DNA of 64,000 nt from Gigaspora margarita. Taxonomy: Eukaryota > Glomeromycota > Glomeromycetes > Diversisporales > Gigasporaceae. The translations under genes and the position numbers were made by a program. Under the pieces are notes generated by a model. It saw nothing but the letters and a program-made list of their open reading frames with translations, was not told the origin of the DNA and searched no databases. How positions within the stretch are numbered: position 1 is the first letter of the stretch; the number at the start of each line of letters is the position of its first letter. Shown piece after piece: positions 1 through 13,065 of this stretch. The stretch spans positions 243,069-307,068 of the forward strand of contig WTPW01000155.1 in the NCBI GenBank assembly GCA_009809945.1, read 5' to 3'.

Positions 1-290
1 TGATTGGCTAAATATATGTAAACAACAGGTTTGTTTACTGCAACAGTTGTTTGGGAGAGCAGGTAAAACAATATAGACAATAGTGTCAATTTATACTCCA
101 ACCATATAAGGGGAGAGATGTATAAATATACAGATCAAAGATATAATTAAAGTTGAATATGCAATTAGTAGAGACTGAAGAGATGATTTATTCCTAAATC
201 ACCACAATAAAATACAGATGCTAATAATGCTAATATTGAAGATATCAATAATCTGATATCAATATAATAATAAGATATTATGTAGATGAA

Positions 291-600
291 GGGCGTGGTG
301 CCTTAGAGAAGTTGTCAAGGTGTCACCCCAAGCAGCAGGTTGACAGTTCAAATTGCACTGTTAACACTTTGGATATTGGCCTGTGTTCAGTAACTATGTG
401 GCTCATATCAGTTGGGTTATAAAAACCTGTTACCTTGGTTCCACCATCTTGAATAGGAGCTTTACAGTGCAATAGTTTTAATATTACACTAAAAATCCAG
501 GAACCAGAGAAAGGAAACATGTTTAGCAAGTCCTGAATTAGGAGGTAATAGTGATGATCTGCAACAGCACTACCGGAAGAGGTAGTGGCCAGGATCAAAA
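291..600 (+). repeat. Possible tRNA-derived SINE
   Basis: A stretch resembling an RNA polymerase III A box (TGGTGCCTTAGAGAAG, about 297-312) is followed about 45 bp later by a B-box-like GACAGTTCAAATTGC (about 342-356). This spacing is normal for tRNA genes and tRNA-derived SINEs. I cannot fold a complete cloverleaf, so a SINE head or chance match is likelier than a functional tRNA. A 91-codon frame runs through it on the minus strand (323-598) but I do not recognise it. The 3' limit is arbitrary. Confidence 0.25.
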
Positions 601-966
601 TGAACCTAATAAGGGCAGGTGGTTTATTGTCATTTCTCTGAGTAATTACACCCTATAGTACTACGGCTTTGACGTATATGACGTACTACTTTTGGGTTGA
701 ATTGACGTAGGTTGTATGGAGTAGCAGAGTAGTATGACGTATAGGTGACATAGATGATATAAGTGACTTAGTGACGTATTTGGTGTTACAAATAACGCAA
801 GTGACGTACGTACATAAGAGTGCATAATTCACCAATAGGAGAATTAATTATAACGACTTTAAATACAACCAAATTTAAATAAGAAACATAAAAATACTTG
901 AAATCTGCGAAGCGAAGTTAGACTAATGAAACATAGAACATGCCAATGGAACATGGAATATTAATT

Positions 967-1033
967 CTTTGTTAAAAACTCTTTGTTAAAAACTCTTTGT
1001 TAAAAACTCTTTGTTAAAAACTCTTTGTTAAAA
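967..1033. repeat. 14-bp tandem repeat inside the hAT element
   Basis: The unit CTTTGTTAAAAACT is repeated almost perfectly about 4.7 times. It lies in the noncoding left part of the hAT element, downstream of the transposase remnant. I see no coding role. The near identity of the copies suggests recent slippage. Confidence 0.9.
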
Positions 1034-2158
1034 TAAAACCAGAGTTGAAAAGAACGAATGTAAACTGTTCGAAAAGTCTCTTGAGATCCACACCTGACAG
1101 ACTATAGCATTTAATATTTAGATGAGCATCTTTTTATTTATTTATTATATATATTTTTCTTAATTTTTTAATTTTCATTTTATTATTATTATTATTATGT
1201 TATTTCTAATTTTTTTTTGCTTGCTTTTTTTTTTAATAATTGTTAAATGGATACCGAATCAACATAAATTCAGAAATGACACGAAACAATGGGTTGAAGT
1301 TGAAAGGGTAAGAAGAGGACCTTTGGATGGTAACTAAATTAGCAAGGTCACTGGAAGATGACTGGATAGTGTCACTAGAACTTTAAGTTCTGGTGACACT
1401 ATTAATTTTCTTCAATAAATTTTTAATAACGAACTTGATTGTTTTTTTTATTGATCGCTTAACTAGGTTCAATATAATATTTTTGAAACGGTATATATAG
1501 AGCTAAAACTAATACCATTATTGCAATTGTATAATAAAATATATGGACATTTTCTGTAAGTGGTCTTTTTGTCAACAAAAGCATGAAGGTTGACATTAAA
1601 TGTAAGTATTTTTAATACAAGTTTTTAATATTATATTAAAAATCATTCTCATATAATTGTAATTTATTTTTTTGCTGAATATATGTATTTTTAATACGAA
1701 TTACTATCTATAAAAAAAAGGAATTATGTAATATAAGAGGTATTAATGGTCAAATGTCTATTTATCTTATATTTTTTATATGACATACCATATAACTAGT
1801 TAATTATTAATCGAAAATAAAAAATTCATTTAAATTTTCGTAAAGCAGATATAAATGCTTAGATAATTAGTTATTATTTTTGTTAAAGTTCTAAATAAAT
1901 AATTTGGGATTATTTAATAAATATAAAATTATTCGTGTATAATAAATAAAACAAAAAATACTGATTTAAAATAATATTAGCATTAGCAAACAGTTATTAG
2001 ATTATATAGCATACAATAAAATAAATAACACTCTACCATATATAGCATTATATTTACTAGCTTTTTAGGCAGCAAATTTGTATTGAAATTTATTGTTAAC
2101 GACCATTACAGCTGTCTTTCATTTTCTAAAAAAAACTAATTAACNCACNAANCACCTA

Positions 2159-4570
2159 TTATACTTGACTTTCACGTTNTAAAAAATTATTCAATACTTC
2201 TTGTNGGTCATAATCNAAATCNGCAGAAGAAACTATTGGAGTCATTTTAACAGTAGAAGATTCTAAATTTTTGACTTCCAAATTAATGATCTCTTCGATT
2301 AATAATGTAGAACTATTAAATTCTGCATCTAATAAATGAATTTCACTAACTTCTACTTGATCCATCTCCTCATAACTCATACTACTGCTAACCGATGATA
2401 TATTACATGCATCTCAAAGATCAGCCTCAGTTAATGTTTTATCGGGGAAACTTAGCTCACGTTGAATATTAGTCATATTATATAATCTAATTTTAGCAAT
2501 TCCTTCTAATCTATTTAGGTCTAAACTTGTTCAGCGCTCTCCTAAAATCCACTTTAATGTTGAGAAATTTCTTTCGCAATTTGATTGAGTAGGATTGATT
2601 AAAAAAATTCTATGTGCTAATTCAGCCAGATGTCGAGGTTGATTTTTGAAAGATCCCCACCAAATCTTTGGAGTATCTGTACCCGGTACATAAGAAAGAT
2701 CAAATAGTGGTACTTTTGCTTCAAAACAGCACATTTGTGCAATTAGTTCTTCACCTTCTAGTTGAGTATGTCCAAGGTTCTGCCAAAGTTCAAGAGCGGT
2801 AAGAGCTGCATCATGAAATCTATTATCTTTTAAACCTTTTCCTAATAAATTAAATAATATTTATTAATATATTTTTATTGCTTAATTAAATCTTCAAATA
2901 TTTTTAAACTTGCCTCTATATTGTGGATGAATATAATATGCCAAAATATAAAGAGGATGTAAAAATTCTTGGTAACACTTATTAAAAATATAAACTATTG
3001 AAGCTTTAAATGTGTTGATTTTGAATAAACGTTTGATTGCTGCAGCCAACTTAATTAAGTAGATAAAACAATCAGCTAGCATTGCAATATTGGATTCAAG
3101 CATGTAAATAACTTCTTTAATAGGTTCCCATATTGAATGTACAAATCGACATGTAGTAAAAAAATTTTCATTTCTCATTAAATTACTAATTTCTTGATTA
3201 GTAATTGCATTTTCATGTTCAGAAAGCATCTGTATAATAAAAAATTTTTTCATTAAAAATAAATATTTATAATAAAATAAAAATATAGATTAAATTATAT
3301 TTTACCCAGTCGAATACAGGTCTTGCTCGAAGCATCGAATCGGTAGTAAAATATAATGATCCCCAATGGGTTTTATCCAAGTCTTTAACCCACCACCTTT
3401 AATTTTCATGTTTGTAAATCCCTAAGTAAGTAATGAATGACTCAAATACAAATTTTTAAAAAAATTATTAATTTTTCTGCAATTACTAATTAATCTTTTT
3501 ATATCATCTAATTTAACTAAATCAGCAGCGATAAGATTGATCGCATGTGCTGCGCATCTAATATTTCAAATATGTGGATATAAGTCTTGTATTTTTTGAT
3601 GTGCTACTCTGCAATTTGAGGCCGCATCTGTTGCTACAGCTGCAAACTTATCTGAACCAAGCCTATCAACAACATCTATTATTTCACTTGTCAAAAATTC
3701 ACCCGTATGAGATTGTGCAGAATAATTCTTTAAACTAATTAGATATTCTTTTCGAGTATCAGTTGTAACAATATAATTGTAAATAGATTCCATATTTGGT
3801 GTTGCCCACCCGTCCAAGGCTTCATTTTATTATATATATATAAATTAAATTAATTATATATTATTTTAAATATATATATATATCTTTTAAAAAATAATAC
3901 TGTACTTACCCAATGTTAAATGATCAGCATTATCTAGATTGTTATCAATTCCTCTGTTTATTCGAGCTAGTTCTTCATCCAATAATCAGTTTGATAAAGT
4001 TGATCTTGATGGCAAATTATATGCAGGTTGAAATTCCTTAAATATATCCTGTATAAATAGGTTTTCAATAACTTTGAAAGGAATTCCTGCCATTACTCAT
4101 GCTTTAAGAATTTTTTGGTCAAGCCTATCAATTGAAGATTTTGGTAGTGGACGATCTGATATAAAATGAGTTGTTATGGCTGTTTGTGACATAGAAGTTG
4201 GAAAAACAGGGTTTTTTGATTTTTGAGTATAATTTGATGTTTTGTTAGCCACATTTTCCTTCCAGTATCGTGATATTTCCTCTGGACACTTTGAACACTC
4301 ATTTGCTAAGTGGGCATCTAACTTAGCGGGTTTTTCTCTTCCCCAATATTTGGTACAATAATTAGATGTAGCTTCATAATGTCCGTTGCTTTTTTGTATG
4401 CCTTTTTTGAAATAGTCCTACACTTTGCCAAAAGGTTTGGTTTTTTTCTTTTTTTTATTTGTCAAAAGCTGCAAGTTTGAAGTATTTGCTGTTACATTGT
4501 CTTTTTCTGACTCAGAACTAGATTCTACAAAAGAGTAAACTCTTTTTTGTAAATCTTTATCCACTTCCAT
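2159..4570 (-). pseudogene. hAT transposase with BED zinc finger, broken
   Basis: Reading on the minus strand from an ATG at 4570, the protein opens with an acidic/serine-rich leader. A BED-type zinc finger follows (C..KYW.....KLDAHLANECSKC, about 4270-4370), then a segment with SSIDRLDQKILKAWVMAG (about 4080-4150). Next is the RNase H-like core, with DGW and ATDAASNC (3566-3817) and LADCF...HPLYILAYYIHPQYRG (2894-3253). Last comes the C-terminal hAT dimerisation domain with WWGSF and LINPTQSNCERNFSTLKW (2531-2734). Introns are visible near 3838-3910 and 2850-2890. The gene is dead as written. There is a TAG in the leader at 4418-4420 where family members usually have Trp, a TGA at 2531-2533 where the family has Arg, and another TGA near 2414-2416. 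All three fit C-to-T transitions. A few Ns lie in the last exon (2146-2222). Confidence 0.85.
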
Positions 4571-5646
4571 AATAGCAAAGATATTAAAACATGTACATAT
4601 GTGTGTAAGTAATGCAAAGAACTGGTATCGTCTAAAAGTTTTTTTTTGTAGAAACTTAAATCAAGTAGACACCTGAATTGTATAACTCTTATGACCAAGA
4701 AAATGAATTTTATAATGACCAAGCACATGCTAAATAATAGTAAATAAGCATATTACTTATTTTTACTATCACTACCATATTCGATCTGAAAAAAAATTTT
4801 GATTTGGATTTTTATTTGATGTTAAACCTGAAAGCGAACCTAAAACTGGATATCGTTAAAAAGAATTACAATCAACTAATTACTTGAATATAATTGATAT
4901 GATACCTGTTTTAAAATAAATTTATTAAATTTATATACTTGATAGTAATTGTTGCATATTATAAATCAGATTAAAATGAAATTAACCCACTTTTTTCTTG
5001 TTTAATATAAATTCTACTCTAAAACTAACGTTTAATCTTAACCCTAACTCTAAAAAAAGTGCCTCAGAAAATTTTATTTTTCGATGGCTTTTATACTATA
5101 CGTATCTTATTTTAATCTGATTTTTGTCAATAATTAATAATGAATTTAATAATGTGCATTCAAAACATAAAAGGGTTGCTTACTCGTTAAAAATCAAATT
5201 TTGCGCAATTATTTTTACAAGTCTCAGAATGGGACCAAAAATCAATCGTTTTATAAATTTAGTACATAGTAGCTTATTTAAATTTATATGTATAATTGCA
5301 TATTGTTCTTTGCGCATACAAAAAGATTGTGCTACTGGTATGCAAACTAGCTTAATATTTATATGCATATCTGATATTACAGGTATTTTTTTTATAGTAA
5401 AATACATTTTTTTTAGTATACTTATATTATCGTTTATGGCGCATACGGCGTCTTTTACAACATATGGTATCTTTTTGGCATATGAAATCTACGGCATTTT
5501 TGTGGCATACAGCATTTTTTGCGGCATATGGCATCTTTTATAGATGCGTTACCTTTCACAGCATATAACATCTTTATGACATATGTCACTTTGTACGTCT
5601 ATGTCAAAGTGACGTATTGCCGTAATACTTACCACAGGAGTAGTTA

Positions 5647-7126
5647 CCCCCAACTTAAGCAATGTCCCCACCTCTAATTGTCACTAAAAATCCATATCTA
5701 GAAGTGGAATGGGACACAGAAGGATTAATAGTAGGCAATTTGTGTGGGGGTAAAGTAGCCCCAGGGTTTGTAATACTAAAAGATTGGTCCCTACAATATC
5801 TGCATTGTATGTGGTGCATCAGGTAGTAATATAAGGATCATGAACCAAAGGGTTTAAATAGACAATTCCCGTAGTTGTGTTGTAGGTATGGTAGCTAGTG
5901 TAGAACCCTCAGATGGACTGTATCCTTTTTCATATAACAAATATTACCTTACTTTACTCATAATAAATCCAGGCCCTTTGCACATGGTCTTTAAAATTTA
6001 AAAAAAAAGATATTAAGTAGATGAATAATAAGATTGAAATGGGTATTAGTTAATCCAGTTAGATAGTGTTCCTATGAACCAAACTGAACTGAACTTTTGG
6101 CTAAGTTCAAGCTCAATTAAATATTGAACCAAATTTGAATTGAACTTGAACTTAAAAATAGTCTAATTAAAGCTTAGTATCAAACTTTTAGAATGAGTTC
6201 AAGTTCAATTAAGTTTAGTTCAAAGTTTATAAACATGTTCAAGTTCAATAAATTAAAATAAAATTTATTAAAATTGTAATAAATATTATAAATATCTATC
6301 ATATTTATTAATAAAATTATTTTTTTTATATACAACTTTTTTTATACTAAGTAAATTACCTTTAAGCTTCTAAGTAAAGTTGTAAAGCTTATTAAGACAA
6401 ATCTAATAGGACCAAGATATCTCTCATATAGTTTATAACCAGGGTTGTTTTATTTACTATGTTTGTTCTATTGGCTTCTAATTCTATTCACTTTTTTTAT
6501 TTTTCTATTGTAAATTTTTAGTATTAAATTTTACTAATTAAATATAAAAATATTTTAAATTTATTATTTTACTAATGGTCTAACAATATATATTTAAATA
6601 ATTGCAAATTATTAATAAAAAAATTTTTTTATATAAAGAAAAAAATCAAGCTTTTGTTCTATTGTTCTATTTGCCAATACTGGTCATAAATGATTTGCAT
6701 AAATTTAGAAGTTTTTGCTACCCCTAAAATCAAGTAAATTTGCTAAAAGTTGAATTATTACATATAAATTTTATAGTAATTTGCTAAAAACTAAATTATA
6801 ATATCTAGATTTATTAAAATAATTTTGTATTGTAAATATTGCACATTGCTTTACAACTCTTCTAGATTTAAAATTAACACATGTTGTTTTAAAATTTATG
6901 CTAATTAAAATATGACATATGTCAATATTTACTAAGCTCAATACAATAATATTTGGTGATAATTTGTAAAATTCTACTATGTTATCTAAAAACTTTTACT
7001 AATTAAACTTGAAGCACATATCTTTAACAAATAGAATCTCAAAGTTTATGAAAAATATTAAAAACTTGTGAAAATATTAACATTTTTGTTAATTTGAATA
7101 TCTATGTTTTTGCAAGTTTTTCTCTA
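5647..7126. repeat. AT-rich intergenic DNA with GAAC-rich degenerate repeat
   Basis: No gene is visible. At about 6070-6250 the sequence is a degenerate low-complexity repeat built on TTCAAGTTCAATT and GAACTTGAAC-like words. The same repeat recurs at 12755-12960 and 14795-15190. The rest is AT-rich and shows no recognisable element until the MITE at 7127. Confidence 0.6.
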
Positions 7127-7732
7127 AGGAAAGTGCAGTAAATCACGTAATTTTTTAGGGGGGGAGGAGGGTCCCCATTTATCACGTCCTATATATATAT
7201 ATAGAGTAAAATAGCCAATAATATTGAAGTATTTATTATAATAAAAATTCGCAGAAAATTGCTACATAGTAAAGTCTAAATTTTACTATGTCAATCGATA
7301 ATTAACGATTATGCAAACTTGTTTGGAATATCAAAATACATATACTCTGAAATTTTTATCAAAATTAAAGAAGTTTTTATTATTTAACTTCTAATTTTTA
7401 CGTTCGTCGAATGTATTTTTTTAAAAAATTTTAAAATTTTCGTCGAACAAAAAATCAAAAAGTCAAATAATAAAAAGTTCTCTAATACTAATGAAAATTT
7501 TAGAGTAAGTGTATTTTGATCTTCTGAATAAGTTTACTTAAGCAACTTTAATCGATTCACATAGTAAAATTTGATTTTACTATGTAGCGACTGTTATCGT
7601 ACGTGGGGTCAAAAACATTTTTGAATTTTTTTAATATTAAAAGACGAAATTTGATTGGTCAATAGCCTATCACAGGGGGGGAGGGGGGTCGGACCTATGT
7701 AAATCCTAATTACGTGATTTACTGCACTTCCC
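7127..7732. mobile_element. MITE with TA target duplication
   Basis: The terminal inverted repeats are about 27 bp. The left end reads AGGAAAGTGCAGTAAATCAC and the right end is its near-exact reverse complement. TA dinucleotides flank it at 7125-7126 and 7733-7734, and a G-run lies just inside each end. It has no coding capacity. A paralogous copy of the flanking DNA at about 9520-9560 lacks the insertion and acts as an empty site. A related but more diverged copy is at 11239-12734. TA target sites suggest mobilisation by a Tc1/mariner/pogo-type transposase. Confidence 0.85.
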
Positions 7733-8039
7733 TAAACTTCAAATGCTTCTAAAAGGACTTGCTCAAAATTTAACCTCCAAAATACTACTAAGTATATATT
7801 TAGCTATTCTCAGTTAAAATTTTATCAAAAACTGATTAATATTGGTAAAGATATTTAGATTTTTAATTTTATTTCTAGATTTAGAATTTTCTAAAATTTT
7901 CAATTTTGATAAAGACAGAATAATTATCATATCTGGAGACAAATCCAATGGTACCAAAATTATTTCATTTAGACTGCTGGATCACATTTTATCATAATAA
8001 CCAAAAATAGTATTTCATTAATAAAACGTTGATTCAGTA

Positions 8040-8260
8040 ATCCAAATCAAATAATTTTAGCACTATTCGAATCCTCTCCTCGAGACAATTCAAATGGTAC
8101 CAAAATTATCCAATATGGACCTCTGGATCAAGTTTTAGACAAATTTTTATAAAAAATTGCTTTATATTTTTTTGGCCCTCCTATTTATTGGAAAAGATGT
8201 TATATTTTGGAGGACCCCCCTCAAGCATAACATTATTTATGGATGCCCCTTACTGTGTAC
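8040..8260. mobile_element. Truncated copy of the GGGGGCATCC MITE
   Basis: This matches the right half of the complete element at 13128-13668. It shares TCGAATCCTCTCCTCGAGAC, GGTACCAAAATTATCCAAT, TGGATCAAGTTTTAGACAAA and the terminal ATTTATGGATGCCCC. The left terminal repeat is absent. Confidence 0.75.
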
Positions 8261-8826
8261 TATTAAGAGTAATAGATAACCAAATAAAATTTTATTTCTG
8301 AAATTTCAAGTTATTTGGTTTAATTTTTATGGCTTTTTTTAGGACCCTAGACATCTCTTATATAGGTCATAACTAGATTTTGGCCAATTTTAACCTAATT
8401 TGCTAAAAATAACAAAATTAATTTACTTTAATAACTTCTATTCCAGTAATCAGAATTGAATGATCTTTTTTTGTTAGGTGCACCTTATTGAGAGCTTCAT
8501 TTTAAAAAAAAGTTCATTCAAATTGGACCACTCGATACTAAGATAATAGCCAAAAACTGTTTTTTTGCTTCTCAAATTTTAGGTGTTTTTGCTGAAAAAT
8601 TTCAAGTATGACCTCTATACTAGATGTCTAGGGTCCTCTTTTTTTATTCAAAAACATTAATATTTAATGTATTTTGATTGTAGAAGCAAATGTAAATAAT
8701 AAAATGCAAAGTTATCTTATGAAATTAACATTTTTTGACTTATTTTACAACTTTTATAAGGAACTCAGTTGATTGTCTTAATAAAATTTTACATAAATCA
8801 TGTTGTCAGCTTTTTTTCATTAGAAA

Positions 8827-9100
8827 ACATACTGTATTTATGTGAAATAATGTGCACCTATGTGTTATTTCAAGGGGTGCGCATTATTTCAAGTGTATGT
8901 ACATGGGCATTATTTCAGGATAAATGTCTAATTTCTACAAAATTGTGCGTTATTTATGTGTGATGCATAATTTGTCATGTGGAGTGTGCGTTATTTTGGG
9001 ACTCACATGGGTGTTATTTCAAAACCAACTATACTATTTTAAGGAAATGCAATTTTTGAAATAATGCCCATGTGCATTATTTCGTGTAAATATGGTATGT
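8827..9100. mobile_element. Short inverted-repeat element (MITE)
   Basis: The ends are long imperfect inverted repeats. ACATACTGTATTTATGTGAA at the left pairs with the complement of TTCGTGTAAATATGGTATGT at the right, and the inner part repeats AATAATGCNCATGNGNATTATTTC. It is about 274 bp with no coding content; the short frame at 8769-8963 is just open low-complexity sequence. Confidence 0.75.
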
Positions 9101-10099
9101 ATTTTATTGAAAATTACTTTTACATATGTTTTGAATTTTATTTTAACTATAATAAAAAATTTTATTTATAAATAGTTAAAATTGTCTTATTAAACTCATG
9201 TATTGTAGGCTCATTCTATAATTTTTGTTAGTATTTCAAAGTTTATTATTTTAATAAAATTTTGTGAAATCATATTGTCCATTTTTTCTTTAGAAAACAT
9301 ATATATTTTTTGAAAATGGTTTGAACTATATTTTGATTGTAACAAAAAATTTTATTAAAGTTTTTCTGGCAATTATTCTTGAAAAATTTTACTAAGCTAA
9401 CTAAAAAATTTTTAACAAGACTTAAAGAGCATATCTTCAACTTGTAGAATCTCAAATTTCATGAAAAAATATTGAAAACTTATGAAGATATAAACATTTT
9501 TATTAATTTCAAATATCTACATTTTTGCAAGATTTCTCAAAACTTCAAATGCTTTTTAAAGGACTTACTCAAAATAAAATCTTCAAAATCTACTAAGTAA
9601 GTTGAAAGATATAATATTCAGCTATTCTTAGTTAAAATTTTATTAAAATTGATGAAGATACTTAGATTTTTAATTTTATTTTCAGATTTAATTTTCTAAA
9701 ATTTTCAATTTTGATGAAAATAGAAAAATTATAGTACTATCTCACCTTTAATATTTAAAAAAAATCATGATACCTGCTCTGATTTTCACAAGTTCAAATA
9801 AAACAAGTTACTATGCACTATTAAAAGTGATTAGATAACCAAATAAAATTTTATTTTCTAAAATTTCAAGTTATTTGGTTTAATTTTTTGTTCCAAAATG
9901 GCTTTTTTTTTATTTGAAAACATCAATATTTCTTTGTAAATCACTTTTTTGCATACATTTTGAAAGTATTTTAATCATAATAGCAAATTTTAATAATAAA
10001 ATATCAAAAGTCATCTTATGAACTTATGTTTTTGATTCATTCTACAACTTTTGTTAGTGACGCAAAGTTGATTGTTTTAATAAAATTTCATATAAATAG

Positions 10100-11238
10100 T
10101 GTTGTTGGCTTTTTATTTATCTTTTCCAAAAAAGGAATAATTCAACAAAAAATAAATTATGACAATACAAAAATCAAACCATTTTGCCAAAACTAAAAAT
10201 ATGACTATTATCTGAATTGACTTTAATTTGCTAAAATTTAAATTTGATCTTTAACCAAATTTGGACCAATTTGCTAAAAAAAATATAGCCTATATTAGAG
10301 ATATCTGGTGTTCTAATCTAATGGTAATTAAGAGTAGATAGAGCTTACTCTATGTCAATCACCTGTAAATCACTTGTATATTATGTGATTTAATTGGCTA
10401 GTTTTACGATATCACCTGCAAATTTATTTATTACCTACAAAATTCATTAACTTAGTAAGTAAATTTTTAATATACCAACTTAGTTAAGTGGTAAATTGCA
10501 GATAAAGGGTAAAAAAATGATGATCATTTTATAATCAATTATAGTAGAATTTAATAGTAAATTTCTATAGTGTGCGAATGGGGGCTTTCTACATATAAAA
10601 GTATTTTTTTTACTAAGTAAACCTTTTATAATTTCTAATTAAACTTTGCAGAACCAACTTTTCTGATTTTAATGATAGTTAAATCATTCAAATTGCATTA
10701 GTATATGACATGATATAAGTATTTGTTGGTTGTTTACTATAGGGTTTTTTATTATGATCAGAAATGTACGGCATTCCACTTCCATATAAGGCCATTAGTA
10801 AAACTCTGCTGATTTTTACTATAAAATTTTGACCCTTTAACTGCGGATTACCACTTAATATAGTTTTTTTGATATTTTGATTAAACAAGTATTCAAAAAC
10901 AGATTTAGTGATATTTTATAATGTTATATTTATTTTTATGTAACTTATTCATAGTGATTGTATTGTGTAATCTGATTTACATAATAGAGCATAATTAGTA
11001 TTATAAAAATTATCTATATATATTCTATCCTTAAATTATTAAAATTTGTTGAGGATATCACAAGATATTTTCAAAAAATATTTCACTAATCATATAAAAT
11101 TTTCTATAAATAATAATATTGTATATAGAGAATTTATATAGTTAGCAAAATGTTTTTTAAAAATATTACATAATTTTACTCAACAGATTTTAATGATTTA
11201 ACTACTATTAGCTTCATCTTGATAAGCTCTACAACTTA
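10100..11238. other. AT-rich intergenic stretch
   Basis: I see no gene, transposon terminus or tandem repeat here. The sequence is AT-rich with isolated short frames (for example 10688-10888, minus) that I consider chance. Confidence 0.5.
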
Positions 11239-12734
11239 AGAAAGTGCAAGAAATCACATAATTTTCTAGGAGTGTTCCCATTTTATTATGTTATATATAT
11301 ATATATATAGTATATATATGAAAATTTCTTATTGTATACTAGTGTATAAACATGGGTATTAATTAATAATTTGCAAATCCATGTAACATACCATATATTC
11401 CTGAAAATAAGCTATCTTTTTTGGCCAAAAATTTCACAAAAAAACGTGGGGTAGCTTATTTTCAAATTGTTAAAATTTTTAAAAATTGAAAAACATACTA
11501 ATAAAAGGTTGTCCAAATGATATAAAATATTTACTTAAGTATATTTTATTGCTTTGAACAAGTTTACTTAATAGCACTTTTGAGATTTATTTAGTAAAAT
11601 TTGGACTTTTATAAGTAGCAATTGCTAACACGTTTTTTAAGATTTTTGAAAAAAATTAGAGGGATAGCTTATTTTCAGAGTAGATTATTTTTGGGAATAT
11701 ATAGTATAAATTTTAGCCATTAAGTTTAGAATTAGGGTTAGTTTTGAGATATGGTGCAAGAAGTCTATACTCAGCATGTTTCAAATTTTAAATTACTATA
11801 ATTTTTTATACAAGAGGTTATTTAAAAAACTGATCAGTAACTTTGTAGAGCAATATTAGTTCTATAAGTTTGCCAAATATTTTTTTGAAAAACCTTCTCT
11901 ATAAAAAGTTGATGTGTTTTAAAGATTACTATTGTTTATATATAATTACTATGTGTTTTAATTTTAATTAACTTTAAAGTGCTATAACGTTTATTAGTAC
12001 AACATTTTAAAAATCTGACCAGTAACTTTGTTCATTATAATATGCTCTGCAAATTTGCCAAATAGCTTTTAAAAATATTGTCTCTATAAAAAGTTGATGC
12101 ATTTTAAAGTTATACTATTTTATTGTTGAGTATAGGCTTTTTGCACCATGGAAAGAATTATAGTTTATACTAAAATTTTGCAAGGAACATTTTTTGTTAG
12201 AACCTCAAAAACTGATTTATAATCAGGTTCTTGAGATATTAATATACCTGTGTTTTACACACTAGTATACAAATAGAAATTCTCTATTATATATAGTATA
12301 AATAGCCAATAATATTGATTTATTTAATGGAAATTATAATATTCGAATTTGAATTTCTCAACAACTATTTATTCAAATGAGTTGAAATTTTTATAATAGA
12401 TAGATATAATATTGATCTAAATATAATAAAATTTCAGCCAAATTGAATTAGTAGTTCTTGCAAAATTGTATAAAAACTATATATAATTTTGTAAAAAAAT
12501 TATTTTGGATAAAATTAGTAAGTTTATTTAAGAAACTTTATTCAATTCATATAGTAAAATTTTGACTTTGCTACATAGCGACTGTTGTTGATCATTGGGT
12601 AGCTTATTTTTAGGTCAAAGATGTTTTTGAGTATTTTTTTAATATTATAAAAGATAAAATTTGATTGGTCAATAGTCTTTTTACTGGGAGTATGATCTGT
12701 ATAAGCTCTAATTAGATAATTTACTGCACTCCCC
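11239..12734. mobile_element. Three-level nested MITE cluster
   Basis: The outer layer has the same terminal repeats as the MITE at 7127-7732 (AGAAAGTGCAAGAAATCAC at left; ATAATTTACTGCACTCCCCT at right) and TA on both sides. Inside it, 11323-12281 is a second element with ends TTCTTATTGTATACTAGTGT and its complement, related to the element at 29208-29436. Inside that, 11394-11701 is a third inverted-repeat element with ends TATATTCCTGAAAATAAGCT. The nesting order gives the relative ages: outer oldest, inner youngest. No coding capacity is seen. Confidence 0.75.
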
Positions 12735-12754
12735 TATTTAGTAACTCAAAGGTA

Positions 12755-12960
12755 GTATTCTGAAATTGGGTTCAGCTCAGTTCAGTTCAGGTTTAGTCAA
12801 ACATGAACTCAAACTTTAAATTTGGCAGATCTTTGAACTCAAACCTGAACTGAATCTAGAATTTATGAATCTAAACCGGACTCAAACTTGAAATATTTGT
12901 TCAGTCTGAGTTCAGTTTGAAGTTCATGAACATATTCGGGTTCAGGTAATAATTAAACCA
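12755..12960. repeat. GAAC/TTCAG-rich degenerate repeat
   Basis: A low-complexity run of imperfect GTTCAG, TTCAGGTT and CTTGAACT words on both strands. It is the same type of sequence as 6070-6250 and 14795-15190. No gene or clear period is visible. Confidence 0.7.
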
Positions 12961-13065
12961 AAAAAAACTAGAGTAGCTGTGTGATGTTTGGTTAATTAAT
13001 TCTCATACAATAGATAAGGCTATTTGAAGTTGATTAATTGATAGTAACATGATACAAAACACATA

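Larger units (their letters stand above)
649..5638 (-). mobile_element. hAT-superfamily DNA transposon, decayed
   Basis: The element is about 5.0 kb and carries one hAT transposase remnant on the minus strand. Its ends are imperfect inverted repeats: the left end reads inward to GTACTACGGC (about 657-667), and the right end, read on the minus strand, to GTATTACGGC. It is flanked by an imperfect 8-bp target duplication, AGTAATTA at 641-648 and AGTAGTTA at 5639-5646 (7 of 8 match). An 8-bp duplication is the hAT hallmark. The subterminal DNA is rich in short repeats: GACGTA/TGACGT at 670-820 on the left, and GGCATATG/CATATGGCATC-like words at 5440-5590 on the right. Such subterminal motifs are typical hAT transposase binding regions. 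The boundaries rest on imperfect matches. Confidence 0.7.
6960..10100. repeat. Two diverged copies of a roughly 1-kb dispersed sequence
   Basis: The DNA at about 6990-7125 plus 7735-8330 is recognisably the same sequence as 9400-9930. Shared landmarks are TAGAATCTCAAA (7025 and 9445), TTTTTGCAAG (7110 and 9520), AACTTCAAATGCTT (7735 and 9540) and AGATAACCAAATAAAATTTT (8275 and 9832). The first copy carries the MITE at 7127-7732 and a fragment of the GGGGGCATCC family (8040-8260); the second carries neither. No coding potential is seen. Confidence 0.7.

Noticed and set aside
5124..5543. Two long opposite-strand frames (139 aa plus, 75 aa minus)
   Set aside because: They lie in the subterminal part of the hAT element, overlap each other, and have only low-complexity hydrophobic composition.
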